Origin: Microbacterium sp. SLBN-154
GTDB lineage: Bacteria > Actinomycetota > Actinomycetes > Actinomycetales > Microbacteriaceae
DNA length: 64,000 nt
Reading direction: 5' to 3'
Assembly: GCF_006715565.1 (NCBI RefSeq)
Contig: NZ_VFNL01000001.1
Coordinates: 434,001-498,000 of the forward strand
Shown: in pieces, positions 1 to 7,551 of the stretch
Numbering within the stretch: position 1 is the first letter of the stretch
How the letters are laid out: the number at the start of each line of letters is the position of its first letter
Made by a program: the position numbers and the translations under genes
Notes under the pieces: generated by a model
Database searches by the model: none
Seen by the model: the letters and a program-made list of their open reading frames with translations, nothing else
Told to the model about the DNA's origin: nothing

Positions 1-2
1 TC

Positions 3-176
3 GGCGAGTTCTTCCGGCTCTCCACGGTCGACCAGTTCCCGCTCGGTCAGGGTGAGAGGGCTGCCGACGCGATCCTCGCCGAGATCGATGCGGTCGCGCC
101 CGTCGAGGATCGCCCGTCGCGGCGCCTGCCGTACGAGCTGGTCGTGCGCGGCTCCACCGCCCGCGCGGCGGGCTGA
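3..176 (+). CDS. LacI-family transcriptional regulator, C-terminal fragment
   Basis: The reading frame is open from the window edge to a TGA and gives the last 57 residues of a protein. The tail has the usual LacI/GalR ending: a ligand-domain strand followed by a segment like LSTVDQFPLGQGERAADAIL and the final LPYELVVRGST block. LacI-family proteins bind operators through an N-terminal helix-turn-helix and sense a sugar-like ligand with this C-terminal periplasmic-binding-protein fold. The DNA-binding part lies outside the window, so the target cannot be read here. The family call is from the tail only. Confidence 0.75.
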   Translation, partial: GEFFRLSTVDQFPLGQGERAADAILAEIDAVAPVEDRPSRRLPYELVVRGSTARAAG

Positions 177-226
177 CTCCGCGCGCGGCTCACCGGCCGG
201 CCCGGAGCCGCCCGGTGTTCGCAGGT

Positions 227-239
227 TAGGCTCGGCGGT
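227..239 (+). promoter_or_regulatory. -10 box of a leaderless promoter
   Basis: TAGGCT (227-232) lies 7 nt before the ATG at 240. No Shine-Dalgarno sequence lies between them, so transcription probably starts at or next to the start codon. Confidence 0.55.
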
Positions 240-1484
240 ATGGCCCTCGACCTCGACGCGATCTACACCGACCTCCACCGTCATCCCGAGCTGTCGTTCC
301 AAGAGACCCGCACCGCCGGGGCCATCGCGCAGCGTCTGACGGAGCTCGGAATCGAGTTCGAAGAGGGCATCGGCCGCACCGGCCTTGCCGCGGTGATTCG
401 CAACGACGACGACAACGCCGCCGATGGCGAGCGCGGCCCGGTCGTGTGGCTGCGCGCCGACATGGACGGCCTCCCCGTCGAGGAACGCACCGGCCTCGCC
501 TACGCCAGCACCGCGCGCGGTGTCGACCCGCAGGGCCTCGACGTGCCGGTCATGCACGCGTGCGGCCACGACATGCACGTCACCGCTCTTCTCGGCGCGC
601 TCGAGCGCCTGGTTGCGACCACCGACGAGTGGCGGGGCACCGTGGTGGCCGTCTTCCAGCCCGCCGAGGAGTACGGCGCCGGGTCGCAGGCGATGATCGC
701 CGACGGCGTTCTCGACCGCTTCCCCCGCCCCGACATCGTGCTCGGCCAGCACGTCACCCCGCTCCCGGCGGGCACCATCGGCGTGCGCCCGGGCACGCAG
801 ATGGCCGCCTCCGACGGACTGCGCGTGACGCTTCTCGGCCGAGGCGGCCACGGCTCGCGGCCGCAGGCCACGATCGACCCCGTCGTGATGGCCGCGGCCA
901 CGGTGATGCGGCTGCAGACCGTCGTCTCGCGCGAGACCGACCCGCGCGATGTCGCCGTGGTCACCGTCGGGTCGATCCACGCCGGCCTGAAGAACAACAT
1001 CATCCCCGCCGAGGCCGTGCTCGAGCTCAGCCTCCGCTATCCCGACGACGCGGCCCGTGCCCGCGTGCTCGAGAAGGTCGAACGCATCGTCCGGGCCGAG
1101 GCGCAGGCCTCGGGCGCCGAGGAGGAGCCGGTCATCAAGGTCGACCACAGCCTCCCGCCGACGATCAACGACGACGAGGCGACGGCGCGCCTGAGCGCGG
1201 CGTTCACCCGCGCCTTCGGCGACGACAAGGTCGTTGACCCCGGCATGTTCACCGGCAGCGAGGATGTTTCCTGGTTCGCCCGCGAAGCAGGAGTGCCGCT
1301 GGTGTTCTGGTTCTGGGGAGGCGTCGACCCTCAGGTGTACGCCGACGCCGCGGCATCCGGGAGCATCGAACGCGAGATCCCCACCAACCACTCGCCGTTC
1401 TTCGCTCCGCTCCTGCAGCCCACCCTCGACAACGGCGTGGCGAACCTCGTCACCGCGGCGCGGGAGTTCCTCGCCGCGCGCTGA
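240..1484 (+). CDS. M20 family metallopeptidase / amidohydrolase
   Basis: A 414-residue cytoplasmic zinc amidohydrolase of the M20D group (hippurate hydrolase, IAA-amino acid hydrolase and N-acyl amino acid deacylase relatives). Visible family marks are HACGHD (residues 106-111, metal ligands), the PAEE pair with the catalytic and metal glutamates (about 143-144), the GRGGHGSRP dimerisation-domain motif and a late FTGSEDVSWFA block. Length is normal for the family. There is no signal peptide. The ATG is chosen because it follows a TANNNT box by 7 nt. Family membership is clear; the acyl and amino acid preference cannot be read. It stands alone, with no obvious operon partner. Confidence 0.9.
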   Translation: MALDLDAIYTDLHRHPELSFQETRTAGAIAQRLTELGIEFEEGIGRTGLAAVIRNDDDNAADGERGPVVWLRADMDGLPVEERTGLAYASTARGVDPQGLDVPVMHACGHDMHVTALLGALERLVATTDEWRGTVVAVFQPAEEYGAGSQAMIADGVLDRFPRPDIVLGQHVTPLPAGTIGVRPGTQMAASDGLRVTLLGRGGHGSRPQATIDPVVMAAATVMRLQTVVSRETDPRDVAVVTVGSIHAGLKNNIIPAEAVLELSLRYPDDAARARVLEKVERIVRAEAQASGAEEEPVIKVDHSLPPTINDDEATARLSAAFTRAFGDDKVVDPGMFTGSEDVSWFAREAGVPLVFWFWGGVDPQVYADAAASGSIEREIPTNHSPFFAPLLQPTLDNGVANLVTAAREFLAAR

Positions 1485-1506
1485 TCCGGCGCATCCTCTC
1501 CCTCTC

Positions 1507-1605
1507 TGCGCGGGCACCTTTGTCCGCGCGGGAACCTTCATCCGCGCAGCCTCCGCTTCCCCTCCCCGCGCGGGCACCTTCTCTCTGCGCGGGCACCGCC
1601 TTCCT
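1507..1605 (+). repeat. Four degenerate direct copies of a ~14-bp motif
   Basis: The motif (C/T)GCGCGGG(C/A)ACC recurs four times in the 262-bp gap before the KimA-like gene. It is low complexity and not linked to a recognisable site. Together with the palindromic repeat after it, it fills this gap. Confidence 0.5.
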
Positions 1606-1620
1606 TCCCCGCGCGCGGAG

Positions 1621-1682
1621 AATCGGCCGAGAGGCGTACGTTTCGCCGCGAAAAGTACTCCCGCGGGCCGATCGTCCTCTCG
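1621..1682. repeat. Palindromic intergenic repeat, family 1, diverged copy
   Basis: Outer arms ATCGGCC and GGCCGAT enclose an inner hairpin GTACGTTTCG-CC-GCGAAAAGTAC. It matches the two near-identical copies at 3941-4004 and 5465-5528 in the outer arms and in the trailing CGTCCTC, but differs in the inner hairpin while still able to pair. This suggests a REP-like structured element. Confidence 0.65.
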
Positions 1683-1746
1683 CCGCGAACCGCGGCTCTC
1701 GGGCCACCCGGTCGCGACATGGTGCGCACGCGCCGCGACAGGCGTA

Positions 1747-3846
1747 ATGTCATCGGCCGTGACGACTGATGGTCGCGAGCCGGTGGAGGAATCCCCTCGC
1801 GCAAAACGCCTCCTGCTGGGAGACCCCCTCACCTCCGAAAAGCTCGACGACCAGCTGCTGCCCAAGCGCCGCGCGCTGCCGATCTTCGCCTCCGATGCGC
1901 TGAGCTCGGTCGCCTACGCCCCGCAGGAACTCCTGATGATCCTGCTGATCGGCGGCACGGCGTTCCTGGCCTTCAGCCCCGGGGTCGCGGTCGCCGTCGT
2001 CGTGCTGCTCGTCGTCGTCGTGCTGAGCTACCGCCAGCTCATCAAGGCCTACCCCTCAGGCGGCGGCGACTACGAGGTGGCGCGCACCAACCTCGGCGAG
2101 GTGCCGGGGGTCGTCGTCGCCTCGGCGCTGCTCGTCGACTACGTGCTGACCGTGGCCGTGTCGATCGCGTCGGGCGTCGACAACATCATCTCGGCGATTC
2201 CCGAGCTGGCGCCCTTCCGCATCGAGTTCGCGGTCGGGTTCGTGATCCTGCTCGTCCTCGTGAACCTCCGCGGGGTCCGCGAGGCCTCGTTCGCCTTCGC
2301 GATCCCCACCTACGTCTTCATCGGATCGGTCGCCGTGATGGTGGTGGTCGCCCTCATCCGCACCGCACTCGGCGACCCGCCGATCGCGTCGAGCGCCGAG
2401 TACGCCGTCCAGGCCGAGGAGCTGACGCAGGCCGCGACGATCCTCCTCATCCTGCGGGCGTTCTCGAGCGGATGCTCCGCCCTCACCGGTGTCGAAGCGG
2501 TCTCGAACGGCGTGCCGGCCTTCCGTCGCCCGAAGGTCAAGAACGCGCAGTGGACCCTCGTGCTCATGGGCGGCGTCGCCATCGTCCTGTTCGCCGGCCT
2601 CACCGCGGTCGGGCTCATCTCGCAGGTGCACTACGCCGAAGACCCCTGCACCCTCGTGGGCTTCGCGTGCGAGACCACCCCGCAGCCGAGCCTCATGGCG
2701 CAGATCGCCGCGGCGACATTCGGGATGGGCTCGATTCCGTTCTTCATCGTGCAGGCCGCCACCGCGTGCGTGCTGCTGCTCGCCGCCAACACGGCGTTCA
2801 ACGGCTTCCCGCTGCTCGGCTCGGTGCTCGCCCGCGACGGCTACGCACCGAAGGCGCTCAACACGCGAGGCGACCGCCTGGTGTTCTCCAACGGCATGAT
2901 CATCCTCGGGCTCGCGGCCATCGTGGTCCTGGTCGTGTACCAGGCGAACCTCACCACGCTGATCCAGCTCTACATCATCGGCGTCTTCGTGTCGTTCTCC
3001 CTCGGGCAGATCGGCATGGTGCGGCACTGGCGTCGAGAGCTTCGTCAGACCACACGGATCGAGGCGCGGCGCGATCCGCGGGCGGCCGCGGAACGCCGTT
3101 CGGTGCTGATCGGACTCGCCATCAACTCCACCGGAGCGGCGATGACGGTGGCCGTGCTGCTCATCGTCACGGCCACGAAGTTCATCTACGGAGCGTGGCT
3201 GGTCTTCCTCGCCATCCCCGTCCTCGCGGTCCTCATGGTCGGGGTGAACCGCTACTACCGCGACGTCGACCACGAGATCCGCATCGACGAGCCCGTGCGA
3301 TACGGATCGTCAGGCGACATCGCTCTCATCCTCGTCAGCAAGCTGCAGAAGCCTGTCGCCAAGGCCCTCGACTACGCCCTGGCTGCCCGGCACGACAAGA
3401 CGATCGCCCTGCACGTGGCGGTGACGAATGAAGATGCTGACGCGCTGCAGCAGGCGTGGCAGGACCAGCGGATGCCGGTGCCCCTCGTCATCCTCGAGTC
3501 GCCCTACCGCTACTACGCCCAGCCCGTCGCGGAGTTCATCCGTCAGTACCGCGAGAAGCACGGGTCAGCCGTGGTGACGGTGTACCTGCCGCAGTACATC
3601 GTCGGGCACTGGTGGGAGACCTTCCTCCACAACCGCCGCGCGCGGCGCATCGCCCAGCAGCTCATGCTGATCCACGGCGTCACGATCACCCTCGTCCCGT
3701 GGCTGCTCGACTCGTCCGAGCTCATCTACGGGCGCCGCTCGCGCCCCCTTCCCGGCCAGGACCGCGCCGGCCGGCCGTTCGACCCGGCCATCGAGGCGCC
3801 CCCGATCGCCGAACGGTCGAGCCTGGAGGCCCGCCCCGACGAGTGA
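1747..3846 (+). CDS. APC-superfamily transporter, KimA-like (probable potassium importer)
   Basis: The 699-residue protein has about 12 membrane segments followed by a ~190-residue cytosolic C-terminal domain, as in KimA (YdaO) of Bacillus. The start matches KimA closely: LLLGDPLTSE, then FASDALSSVAYAPQELL, LSYRQLIKAYPSGGGDYEVA and LLVDYVLTVAVSIASGVDN. KimA is a proton-coupled K+ importer; generic annotation would be amino acid permease. The open frame extends further upstream, but that part overlaps the M20 gene and the intergenic repeats, so the ATG at 1747 is preferred. Kdp lies 4 kb downstream, which favours the potassium role. Substrate is inferred from family likeness and context. Confidence 0.8.
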   Translation: MSSAVTTDGREPVEESPRAKRLLLGDPLTSEKLDDQLLPKRRALPIFASDALSSVAYAPQELLMILLIGGTAFLAFSPGVAVAVVVLLVVVVLSYRQLIKAYPSGGGDYEVARTNLGEVPGVVVASALLVDYVLTVAVSIASGVDNIISAIPELAPFRIEFAVGFVILLVLVNLRGVREASFAFAIPTYVFIGSVAVMVVVALIRTALGDPPIASSAEYAVQAEELTQAATILLILRAFSSGCSALTGVEAVSNGVPAFRRPKVKNAQWTLVLMGGVAIVLFAGLTAVGLISQVHYAEDPCTLVGFACETTPQPSLMAQIAAATFGMGSIPFFIVQAATACVLLLAANTAFNGFPLLGSVLARDGYAPKALNTRGDRLVFSNGMIILGLAAIVVLVVYQANLTTLIQLYIIGVFVSFSLGQIGMVRHWRRELRQTTRIEARRDPRAAAERRSVLIGLAINSTGAAMTVAVLLIVTATKFIYGAWLVFLAIPVLAVLMVGVNRYYRDVDHEIRIDEPVRYGSSGDIALILVSKLQKPVAKALDYALAARHDKTIALHVAVTNEDADALQQAWQDQRMPVPLVILESPYRYYAQPVAEFIRQYREKHGSAVVTVYLPQYIVGHWWETFLHNRRARRIAQQLMLIHGVTITLVPWLLDSSELIYGRRSRPLPGQDRAGRPFDPAIEAPPIAERSSLEARPDE

Positions 3847-3940
3847 CGCGGGCCCCGCGGCATCCCCTCTTCTCCCCCTTCGGCCCCTTCGCGCCCTCTG
3901 CCGGCGCGCGTACTTCGGGCCCCTCTGCCGGCGCGCGCAC

Positions 3941-4004
3941 GATCGGCCGAGACGCGGACGTTTCGCGGCAGAACGTACGCGCCCGGGCCGATCGTCCTCG
4001 TCTC
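3941..4004. repeat. Palindromic intergenic repeat, family 1, copy A
   Basis: It has outer arms GATCGGCC and GGCCGATC and an inner ACGTT/AACGT pair around the core GCGGCAGAACGT. It is nearly identical to the copy at 5465-5528, and the two lie in the same orientation on either side of the MFS gene. Confidence 0.75.
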
Positions 4005-4049
4005 AGCGCAATGATCGTTGCGGCCGGACCCTGAGCGGACCGGACTGTC

Positions 4050-4062
4050 TAGGCTGTCGGCG
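4050..4062 (+). promoter_or_regulatory. -10 box of a leaderless promoter
   Basis: TAGGCT (4050-4055) is followed by 7 nt and then the ATG at 4063, with no ribosome binding site between. It fixes the start of the MFS gene against the longer open frame. Confidence 0.55.
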
Positions 4063-5442
4063 ATGACCGCCGCCGATCGCCCCGCACTCCGCCTTCTGTT
4101 CCGAGGGCCGCGGGGTCGGCTGCTGGCCGCGCTTCTGCTGGCCGAGTTCGCGGCGAGCGTGACCGGCCTGAGCTACGCCGCCGTCCTCCCCGTAGCAGCG
4201 GCCGAATTGGACGGACTCGCGCTGTACGGACCGGCCGTCACCATCACCGGTGTGGTCAGCATCGCGTTCATGGCGTTCGGTGCCTACCTCTACGGCCGTA
4301 TCGGCGCGCAGGCACAGCTGGGGATCTCCACGGCCATGCTCATCGTCGGCGTGGCCCTCTCCGCCGGCGCCCCGTCGATGGAGGTACTCATCGCGGGCCT
4401 CGCAGTGCGAGGCGTCGCGGCCGGCATCATGGGCGGGCTCGGGATGGGTGTGCTCTCCGACGTCTTTCCCGACGCGAAGGAGCGCGAGCGCGCGTTCGGT
4501 CTCTACGCGCTCATGTGGGTGGCACCCGCCCTTGCCGGCCCTGCGGTCAACGGCGTCCTCCTCGTCACCGTCGGCTGGCGGGCATCGATGGCCTGGCCGG
4601 CCGTGCTCATCGTGATCGCGCGAGCCCTGATGTCCCGATACCTGCGGGTCGTCGGATGGCAACGACCCCCTGATCCGGCGAAGATTCGCGCACCATGGGC
4701 GTTCCTGTCGATCGCCGCCGGCGTGCTCGTCGCCCAATTCGGAATCGCATCGGAGACACCGCTCGGCGTCGCGATCGCTGTGGCGGCCCTCGCCCTGACT
4801 CTCGCCGTGCCCTTCCGTCGCGCCCTTCGGCTGACCGTCCCGGGCGAGCGTCAGGCCCAGGCGGGCGGATGGATTCTGGCGCTCGTCTGTGGGAGCTATT
4901 TCGGCATCAACGCGCTCGTCCCGCTCCTTTCGGCGACGTATCTCGACGCCTCCGGAGTCATCGGGACGGTGCTGGTGTCGATCGGTCCCCTCGCGTGGGC
5001 GCTGTTCAGTGCTGGCGGCCTGGGGGCGCGCGTGTCAGCGAGAGGCTCGTACCTGTTGGCCGCCGTCGCCTTCCCCCTCGCAGCCCTCGGAGTGGCGATG
5101 TTCGCCGTGGGCCTCACGAAAAGCGTGGCGATCGGGGCGATCGGGCTGGGCCTGGTCTCGGCACTGATCGGGATGGCGATGGGTGTGGTCTATCCGAAGG
5201 TGATGACGCTGGCGTTCGAACGATTCCGGGGCTTCGACGGCACAAATCGCGCGCACGGCGGAGTGGTCCTCGGGGTCGGGGAGGACGTCGGCACCGCGAC
5301 AGGCACCACGCTGCTCGCCGGCATCGGTGCGGTCGTCATCGGAATGGGGACGGGGTGGGTCGCAGGGCTCGCGGCGGCATTCGCCGTGCTCCTGGTCGTC
5401 GCGTGGGTCATGGCCGGCCGCAGTCGGCTGTGGCGACCGTGA
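4063..5442 (+). CDS. MFS transporter
   Basis: A 459-residue integral membrane protein with about 12 hydrophobic segments in two halves, as in the major facilitator superfamily. The first half has LSYAAVLPVAAAELDG, a strand-rich glycine stretch GVAAGIMGGLGMGVLSDVFP and the short charged loop DAKERERAFG. The substrate is not recognisable. The gene sits alone between two near-identical palindromic repeats (3941-4004 and 5465-5528), and neither neighbour overlaps it. Codon use and GC look like the rest of the window apart from slightly more mixed codons. Drug or metabolite export is possible but only a guess. Confidence 0.85.
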   Translation: MTAADRPALRLLFRGPRGRLLAALLLAEFAASVTGLSYAAVLPVAAAELDGLALYGPAVTITGVVSIAFMAFGAYLYGRIGAQAQLGISTAMLIVGVALSAGAPSMEVLIAGLAVRGVAAGIMGGLGMGVLSDVFPDAKERERAFGLYALMWVAPALAGPAVNGVLLVTVGWRASMAWPAVLIVIARALMSRYLRVVGWQRPPDPAKIRAPWAFLSIAAGVLVAQFGIASETPLGVAIAVAALALTLAVPFRRALRLTVPGERQAQAGGWILALVCGSYFGINALVPLLSATYLDASGVIGTVLVSIGPLAWALFSAGGLGARVSARGSYLLAAVAFPLAALGVAMFAVGLTKSVAIGAIGLGLVSALIGMAMGVVYPKVMTLAFERFRGFDGTNRAHGGVVLGVGEDVGTATGTTLLAGIGAVVIGMGTGWVAGLAAAFAVLLVVAWVMAGRSRLWRP

Positions 5443-5464
5443 CCTGACCGCGCGGCGCGAGCGC

Positions 5465-5528
5465 AATCGGCCGAGACGCGGACGTTTCGCGGCAGAACGT
5501 ACGCGCCCGGGCCGATCGTCCTCGTCTC
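5465..5528. repeat. Palindromic intergenic repeat, family 1, copy B
   Basis: Same element as 3941-4004, with one visible difference at the first base. It lies between the MFS stop codon and the kdp operon. Confidence 0.75.
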
Positions 5529-5578
5529 GGGAGAGAGGAAAGGGGAGAGGCGCGAGGAGAGAGGAGAGAGGAGGGGAG
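5529..5578 (+). other. Purine-rich GA tract
   Basis: An almost pure run of G and A, broken only by a short CGCG, directly follows the repeat. It has no coding sense. It could form unusual DNA structure or act as part of the kdp upstream region. Confidence 0.45.
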
Positions 5579-5696
5579 CGAGGCGCGCGAGACCCGCAAC
5601 GCGACCGTGAGCAACCCGTGAGGAGCAGCCGCCCGGCCGTAGGGATTCCGTGAGGACGCCGGATCCGCAGCATCCACGGGTGTTGCATCGCATCTC

Positions 5697-5781
5697 GTGC
5701 TCGATGTCATCTACCTCCTGGCGACCCTCGCCCCTCTTCGCCCTCGTCGGCCTCGCCGTGAAGGGGGTGGAGCGGCTGTGA
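5697..5781 (+). pseudogene. Small membrane mini-protein before kdpF, disrupted by a +1 frameshift
   Basis: From a GTG at 5697 the frame reads VLDVIYLLATLA. After one extra C in a CCCC run (about 5730-5733) the next frame continues [15 protein letters not shown] to a TGA that overlaps the kdpF GTG as GTGA. Removing one base gives a single 27-residue hydrophobic peptide with a charged end. Such a peptide, with a FALVxLxxKGVExL tail, is what I recall being encoded just before kdpF in many actinobacteria; that recollection needs a search. The 4-nt coupling to kdpF supports a genuine gene. The extra base may be a true mutation, a sequencing error in a homopolymer, or a frameshift used by the ribosome. 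Confidence 0.6.
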
Positions 5782-5867
5782 CCGTGCTCTCGCTCATCGC
5801 CACGGTCCTCGCCGTCGCCGCGATCGTCTACCTCGTCGTCGCCCTGGTGAAGCCGGAGAAGTTCTGA
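5778..5867 (+). CDS. kdpF: Potassium-transporting ATPase subunit KdpF
   Basis: This 29-residue single-span membrane peptide is translated from GTG and ends ALVKPEKF, a typical KdpF tail. KdpF is a small lipid-like stabiliser of the KdpFABC K+ pump. It starts inside the stop of the preceding mini-ORF (GTGA) and its own TGA shares one base with the kdpA ATG (TGATG), so the genes are translationally coupled. Gene order and size make the call firm. Confidence 0.85.
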   Translation: MTVLSLIATVLAVAAIVYLVVALVKPEKF

Positions 5868-7549
5868 TGGACGCCTCCTCCGTCTGGACCGGTGTGCTGC
5901 AGGTCGCCACCGTCGTCCTCCTCCTCGTGCTGATCTATCGACCCCTCGGCGACTACATCGCCCACCTCTTCACCTCCGACCGCGACCTGCGCGTGGAGCG
6001 GGGGCTCTACCGCCTCATCGGCGTCGACTCCCGCTCCGAGCAGAGCTGGCAGGTCTACGCGCGAAGCGTGCTGATCTTCTCGGCCGTCGGCGTGCTCTTC
6101 GTCTACACTCTCCAGCGGCTGCAGCAGTTCCTGCCCTTCTCGCTGGGTCTTCCCGCCGTGCCTGAGGCGCTGGCGTTCAACACCGCGGTCTCGTTCGTGA
6201 CCAACACGAACTGGCAGTCGTACTCCCCCGAGCTGACTCTCGGCTACACGGTGCAGTTCGCCGGACTCGCCGTGCAGAATTTCGTCTCGGCGGCCGTCGG
6301 CATCGCCGTCGCGGTGGCCCTCGTGCGGGGATTCGCCCGGCGGGGCGCCGCCACGATCGGAAACTTCTGGGTCGACCTCGTCCGCGGCGTCGGGCGCCTG
6401 CTCCTGCCGCTGTCGATCCTCGCGGCGATCGCCCTGCTCATCGCCGGCGTCGTGCAGAACGTCAACGGTTTCACCGAGATCACCACCGCCACCGGCGGCA
6501 CCCAGCTGATCCCCGGCGGTCCGGTCGCCTCGCAGGAGGCCATCAAAGAGCTCGGCACGAACGGCGGCGGATTCTTCAACGCCAACTCGGCGCATCCGTT
6601 CGAGAACCCGGCCCCGTGGACGAGCGTGCTGCAGATCCTCCTCCTGCTCGCGATCCCCGTCGCCATGCCCCGCGCGTTCGGCCGGATGGTCGGCGACAAC
6701 CGTCAGGGCTACGCGATCCTCGCCGTGATGGCCTCGATCGCGATCGTCTCGATCGCCGCGGTCAGCTGGCTCGAATCGCTCGCCCTGGGCACCGCGCCGC
6801 AGCTGGCCGGCAGTGCGATGGAGGGCAAGGAGGTGCGCTACGGCATCTTCGGCTCGACCCTCTACGCCGCCGCGACCACCCTCACCTCCACCGGCGCCGT
6901 CAACTCGATGCACGACTCGTACACCGCGCTCGGCGGCATGATCCCGATGATCAACATGATGCTCGGCGAGATCGCGCCCGGCGGCGTCGGCTCGGGACTG
7001 TACGGGATGCTGGTGCTCGCCGTCATCGCGGTGTTCGTCGGCGGCCTGCTCATCGGCCGTACCCCGGAGTACCTGGGGAAGAAGATCGGGCCGCGGGAGA
7101 TCAAGCTCGCGAGCCTGTACATCCTCGTCACCCCGACCCTCGTGCTCGCCGGGACGGCACTGAGCTTCGCCCTCCCCGGCATCCGCGAAGACGTCGAGTC
7201 GACCTCGATCTGGAACCCCGGCGTCCATGGATTGAGCGAGGTGCTGTACGCCTTCACCTCGGCGGCGAACAACAACGGCTCGGCCTTCGCCGGCCTGACG
7301 GCCAACACCCCGTGGCTGAACACCGCCCTGGGGGTGGCGATGCTGCTCGGCCGGTTCCTGCCGATGGTGCTCGTGCTGGCCCTCGCCGGGTCGCTGGCGG
7401 CCCAGAAGCCCGTCCCGACGACGGTGGGCACCCTGCCGACGCACCGGCCGCAGTTCGTCGGCCTTCTCGCGATCCTCGCGGTGGTCGTCACCGCGCTCAC
7501 CTATTTCCCCGTTCTCACGCTGGGTCCCCTGGCGGAAGGTCTGGTCTGA
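5867..7549 (+). CDS. kdpA: Potassium-transporting ATPase subunit A
   Basis: The 560-residue, roughly ten-span protein is the K+ channel-like subunit of the KdpFABC pump. The pore loops of the four SKT-type repeats are visible: TNTNWQSYS (residues 112-120), [19 protein letters not shown] (from residue 230), a third near [13 protein letters not shown] and a fourth near [13 protein letters not shown]. Length is normal. It overlaps kdpF by one base and kdpB starts 2 nt after its stop. Expression is expected to depend on the KdpDE pair encoded at the end of the same cluster and to rise under K+ limitation. Confidence 0.97.
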   Translation: MDASSVWTGVLQVATVVLLLVLIYRPLGDYIAHLFTSDRDLRVERGLYRLIGVDSRSEQSWQVYARSVLIFSAVGVLFVYTLQRLQQFLPFSLGLPAVPEALAFNTAVSFVTNTNWQSYSPELTLGYTVQFAGLAVQNFVSAAVGIAVAVALVRGFARRGAATIGNFWVDLVRGVGRLLLPLSILAAIALLIAGVVQNVNGFTEITTATGGTQLIPGGPVASQEAIKELGTNGGGFFNANSAHPFENPAPWTSVLQILLLLAIPVAMPRAFGRMVGDNRQGYAILAVMASIAIVSIAAVSWLESLALGTAPQLAGSAMEGKEVRYGIFGSTLYAAATTLTSTGAVNSMHDSYTALGGMIPMINMMLGEIAPGGVGSGLYGMLVLAVIAVFVGGLLIGRTPEYLGKKIGPREIKLASLYILVTPTLVLAGTALSFALPGIREDVESTSIWNPGVHGLSEVLYAFTSAANNNGSAFAGLTANTPWLNTALGVAMLLGRFLPMVLVLALAGSLAAQKPVPTTVGTLPTHRPQFVGLLAILAVVVTALTYFPVLTLGPLAEGLV

Positions 7550-7551
7550 AC

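Noticed and set aside
1485..1746. c-di-AMP (ydaO-type) riboswitch before the KimA-like gene
   Set aside because: I looked for the conserved ydaO core and saw only short direct repeats and the palindromic element. A covariance model search would settle it.
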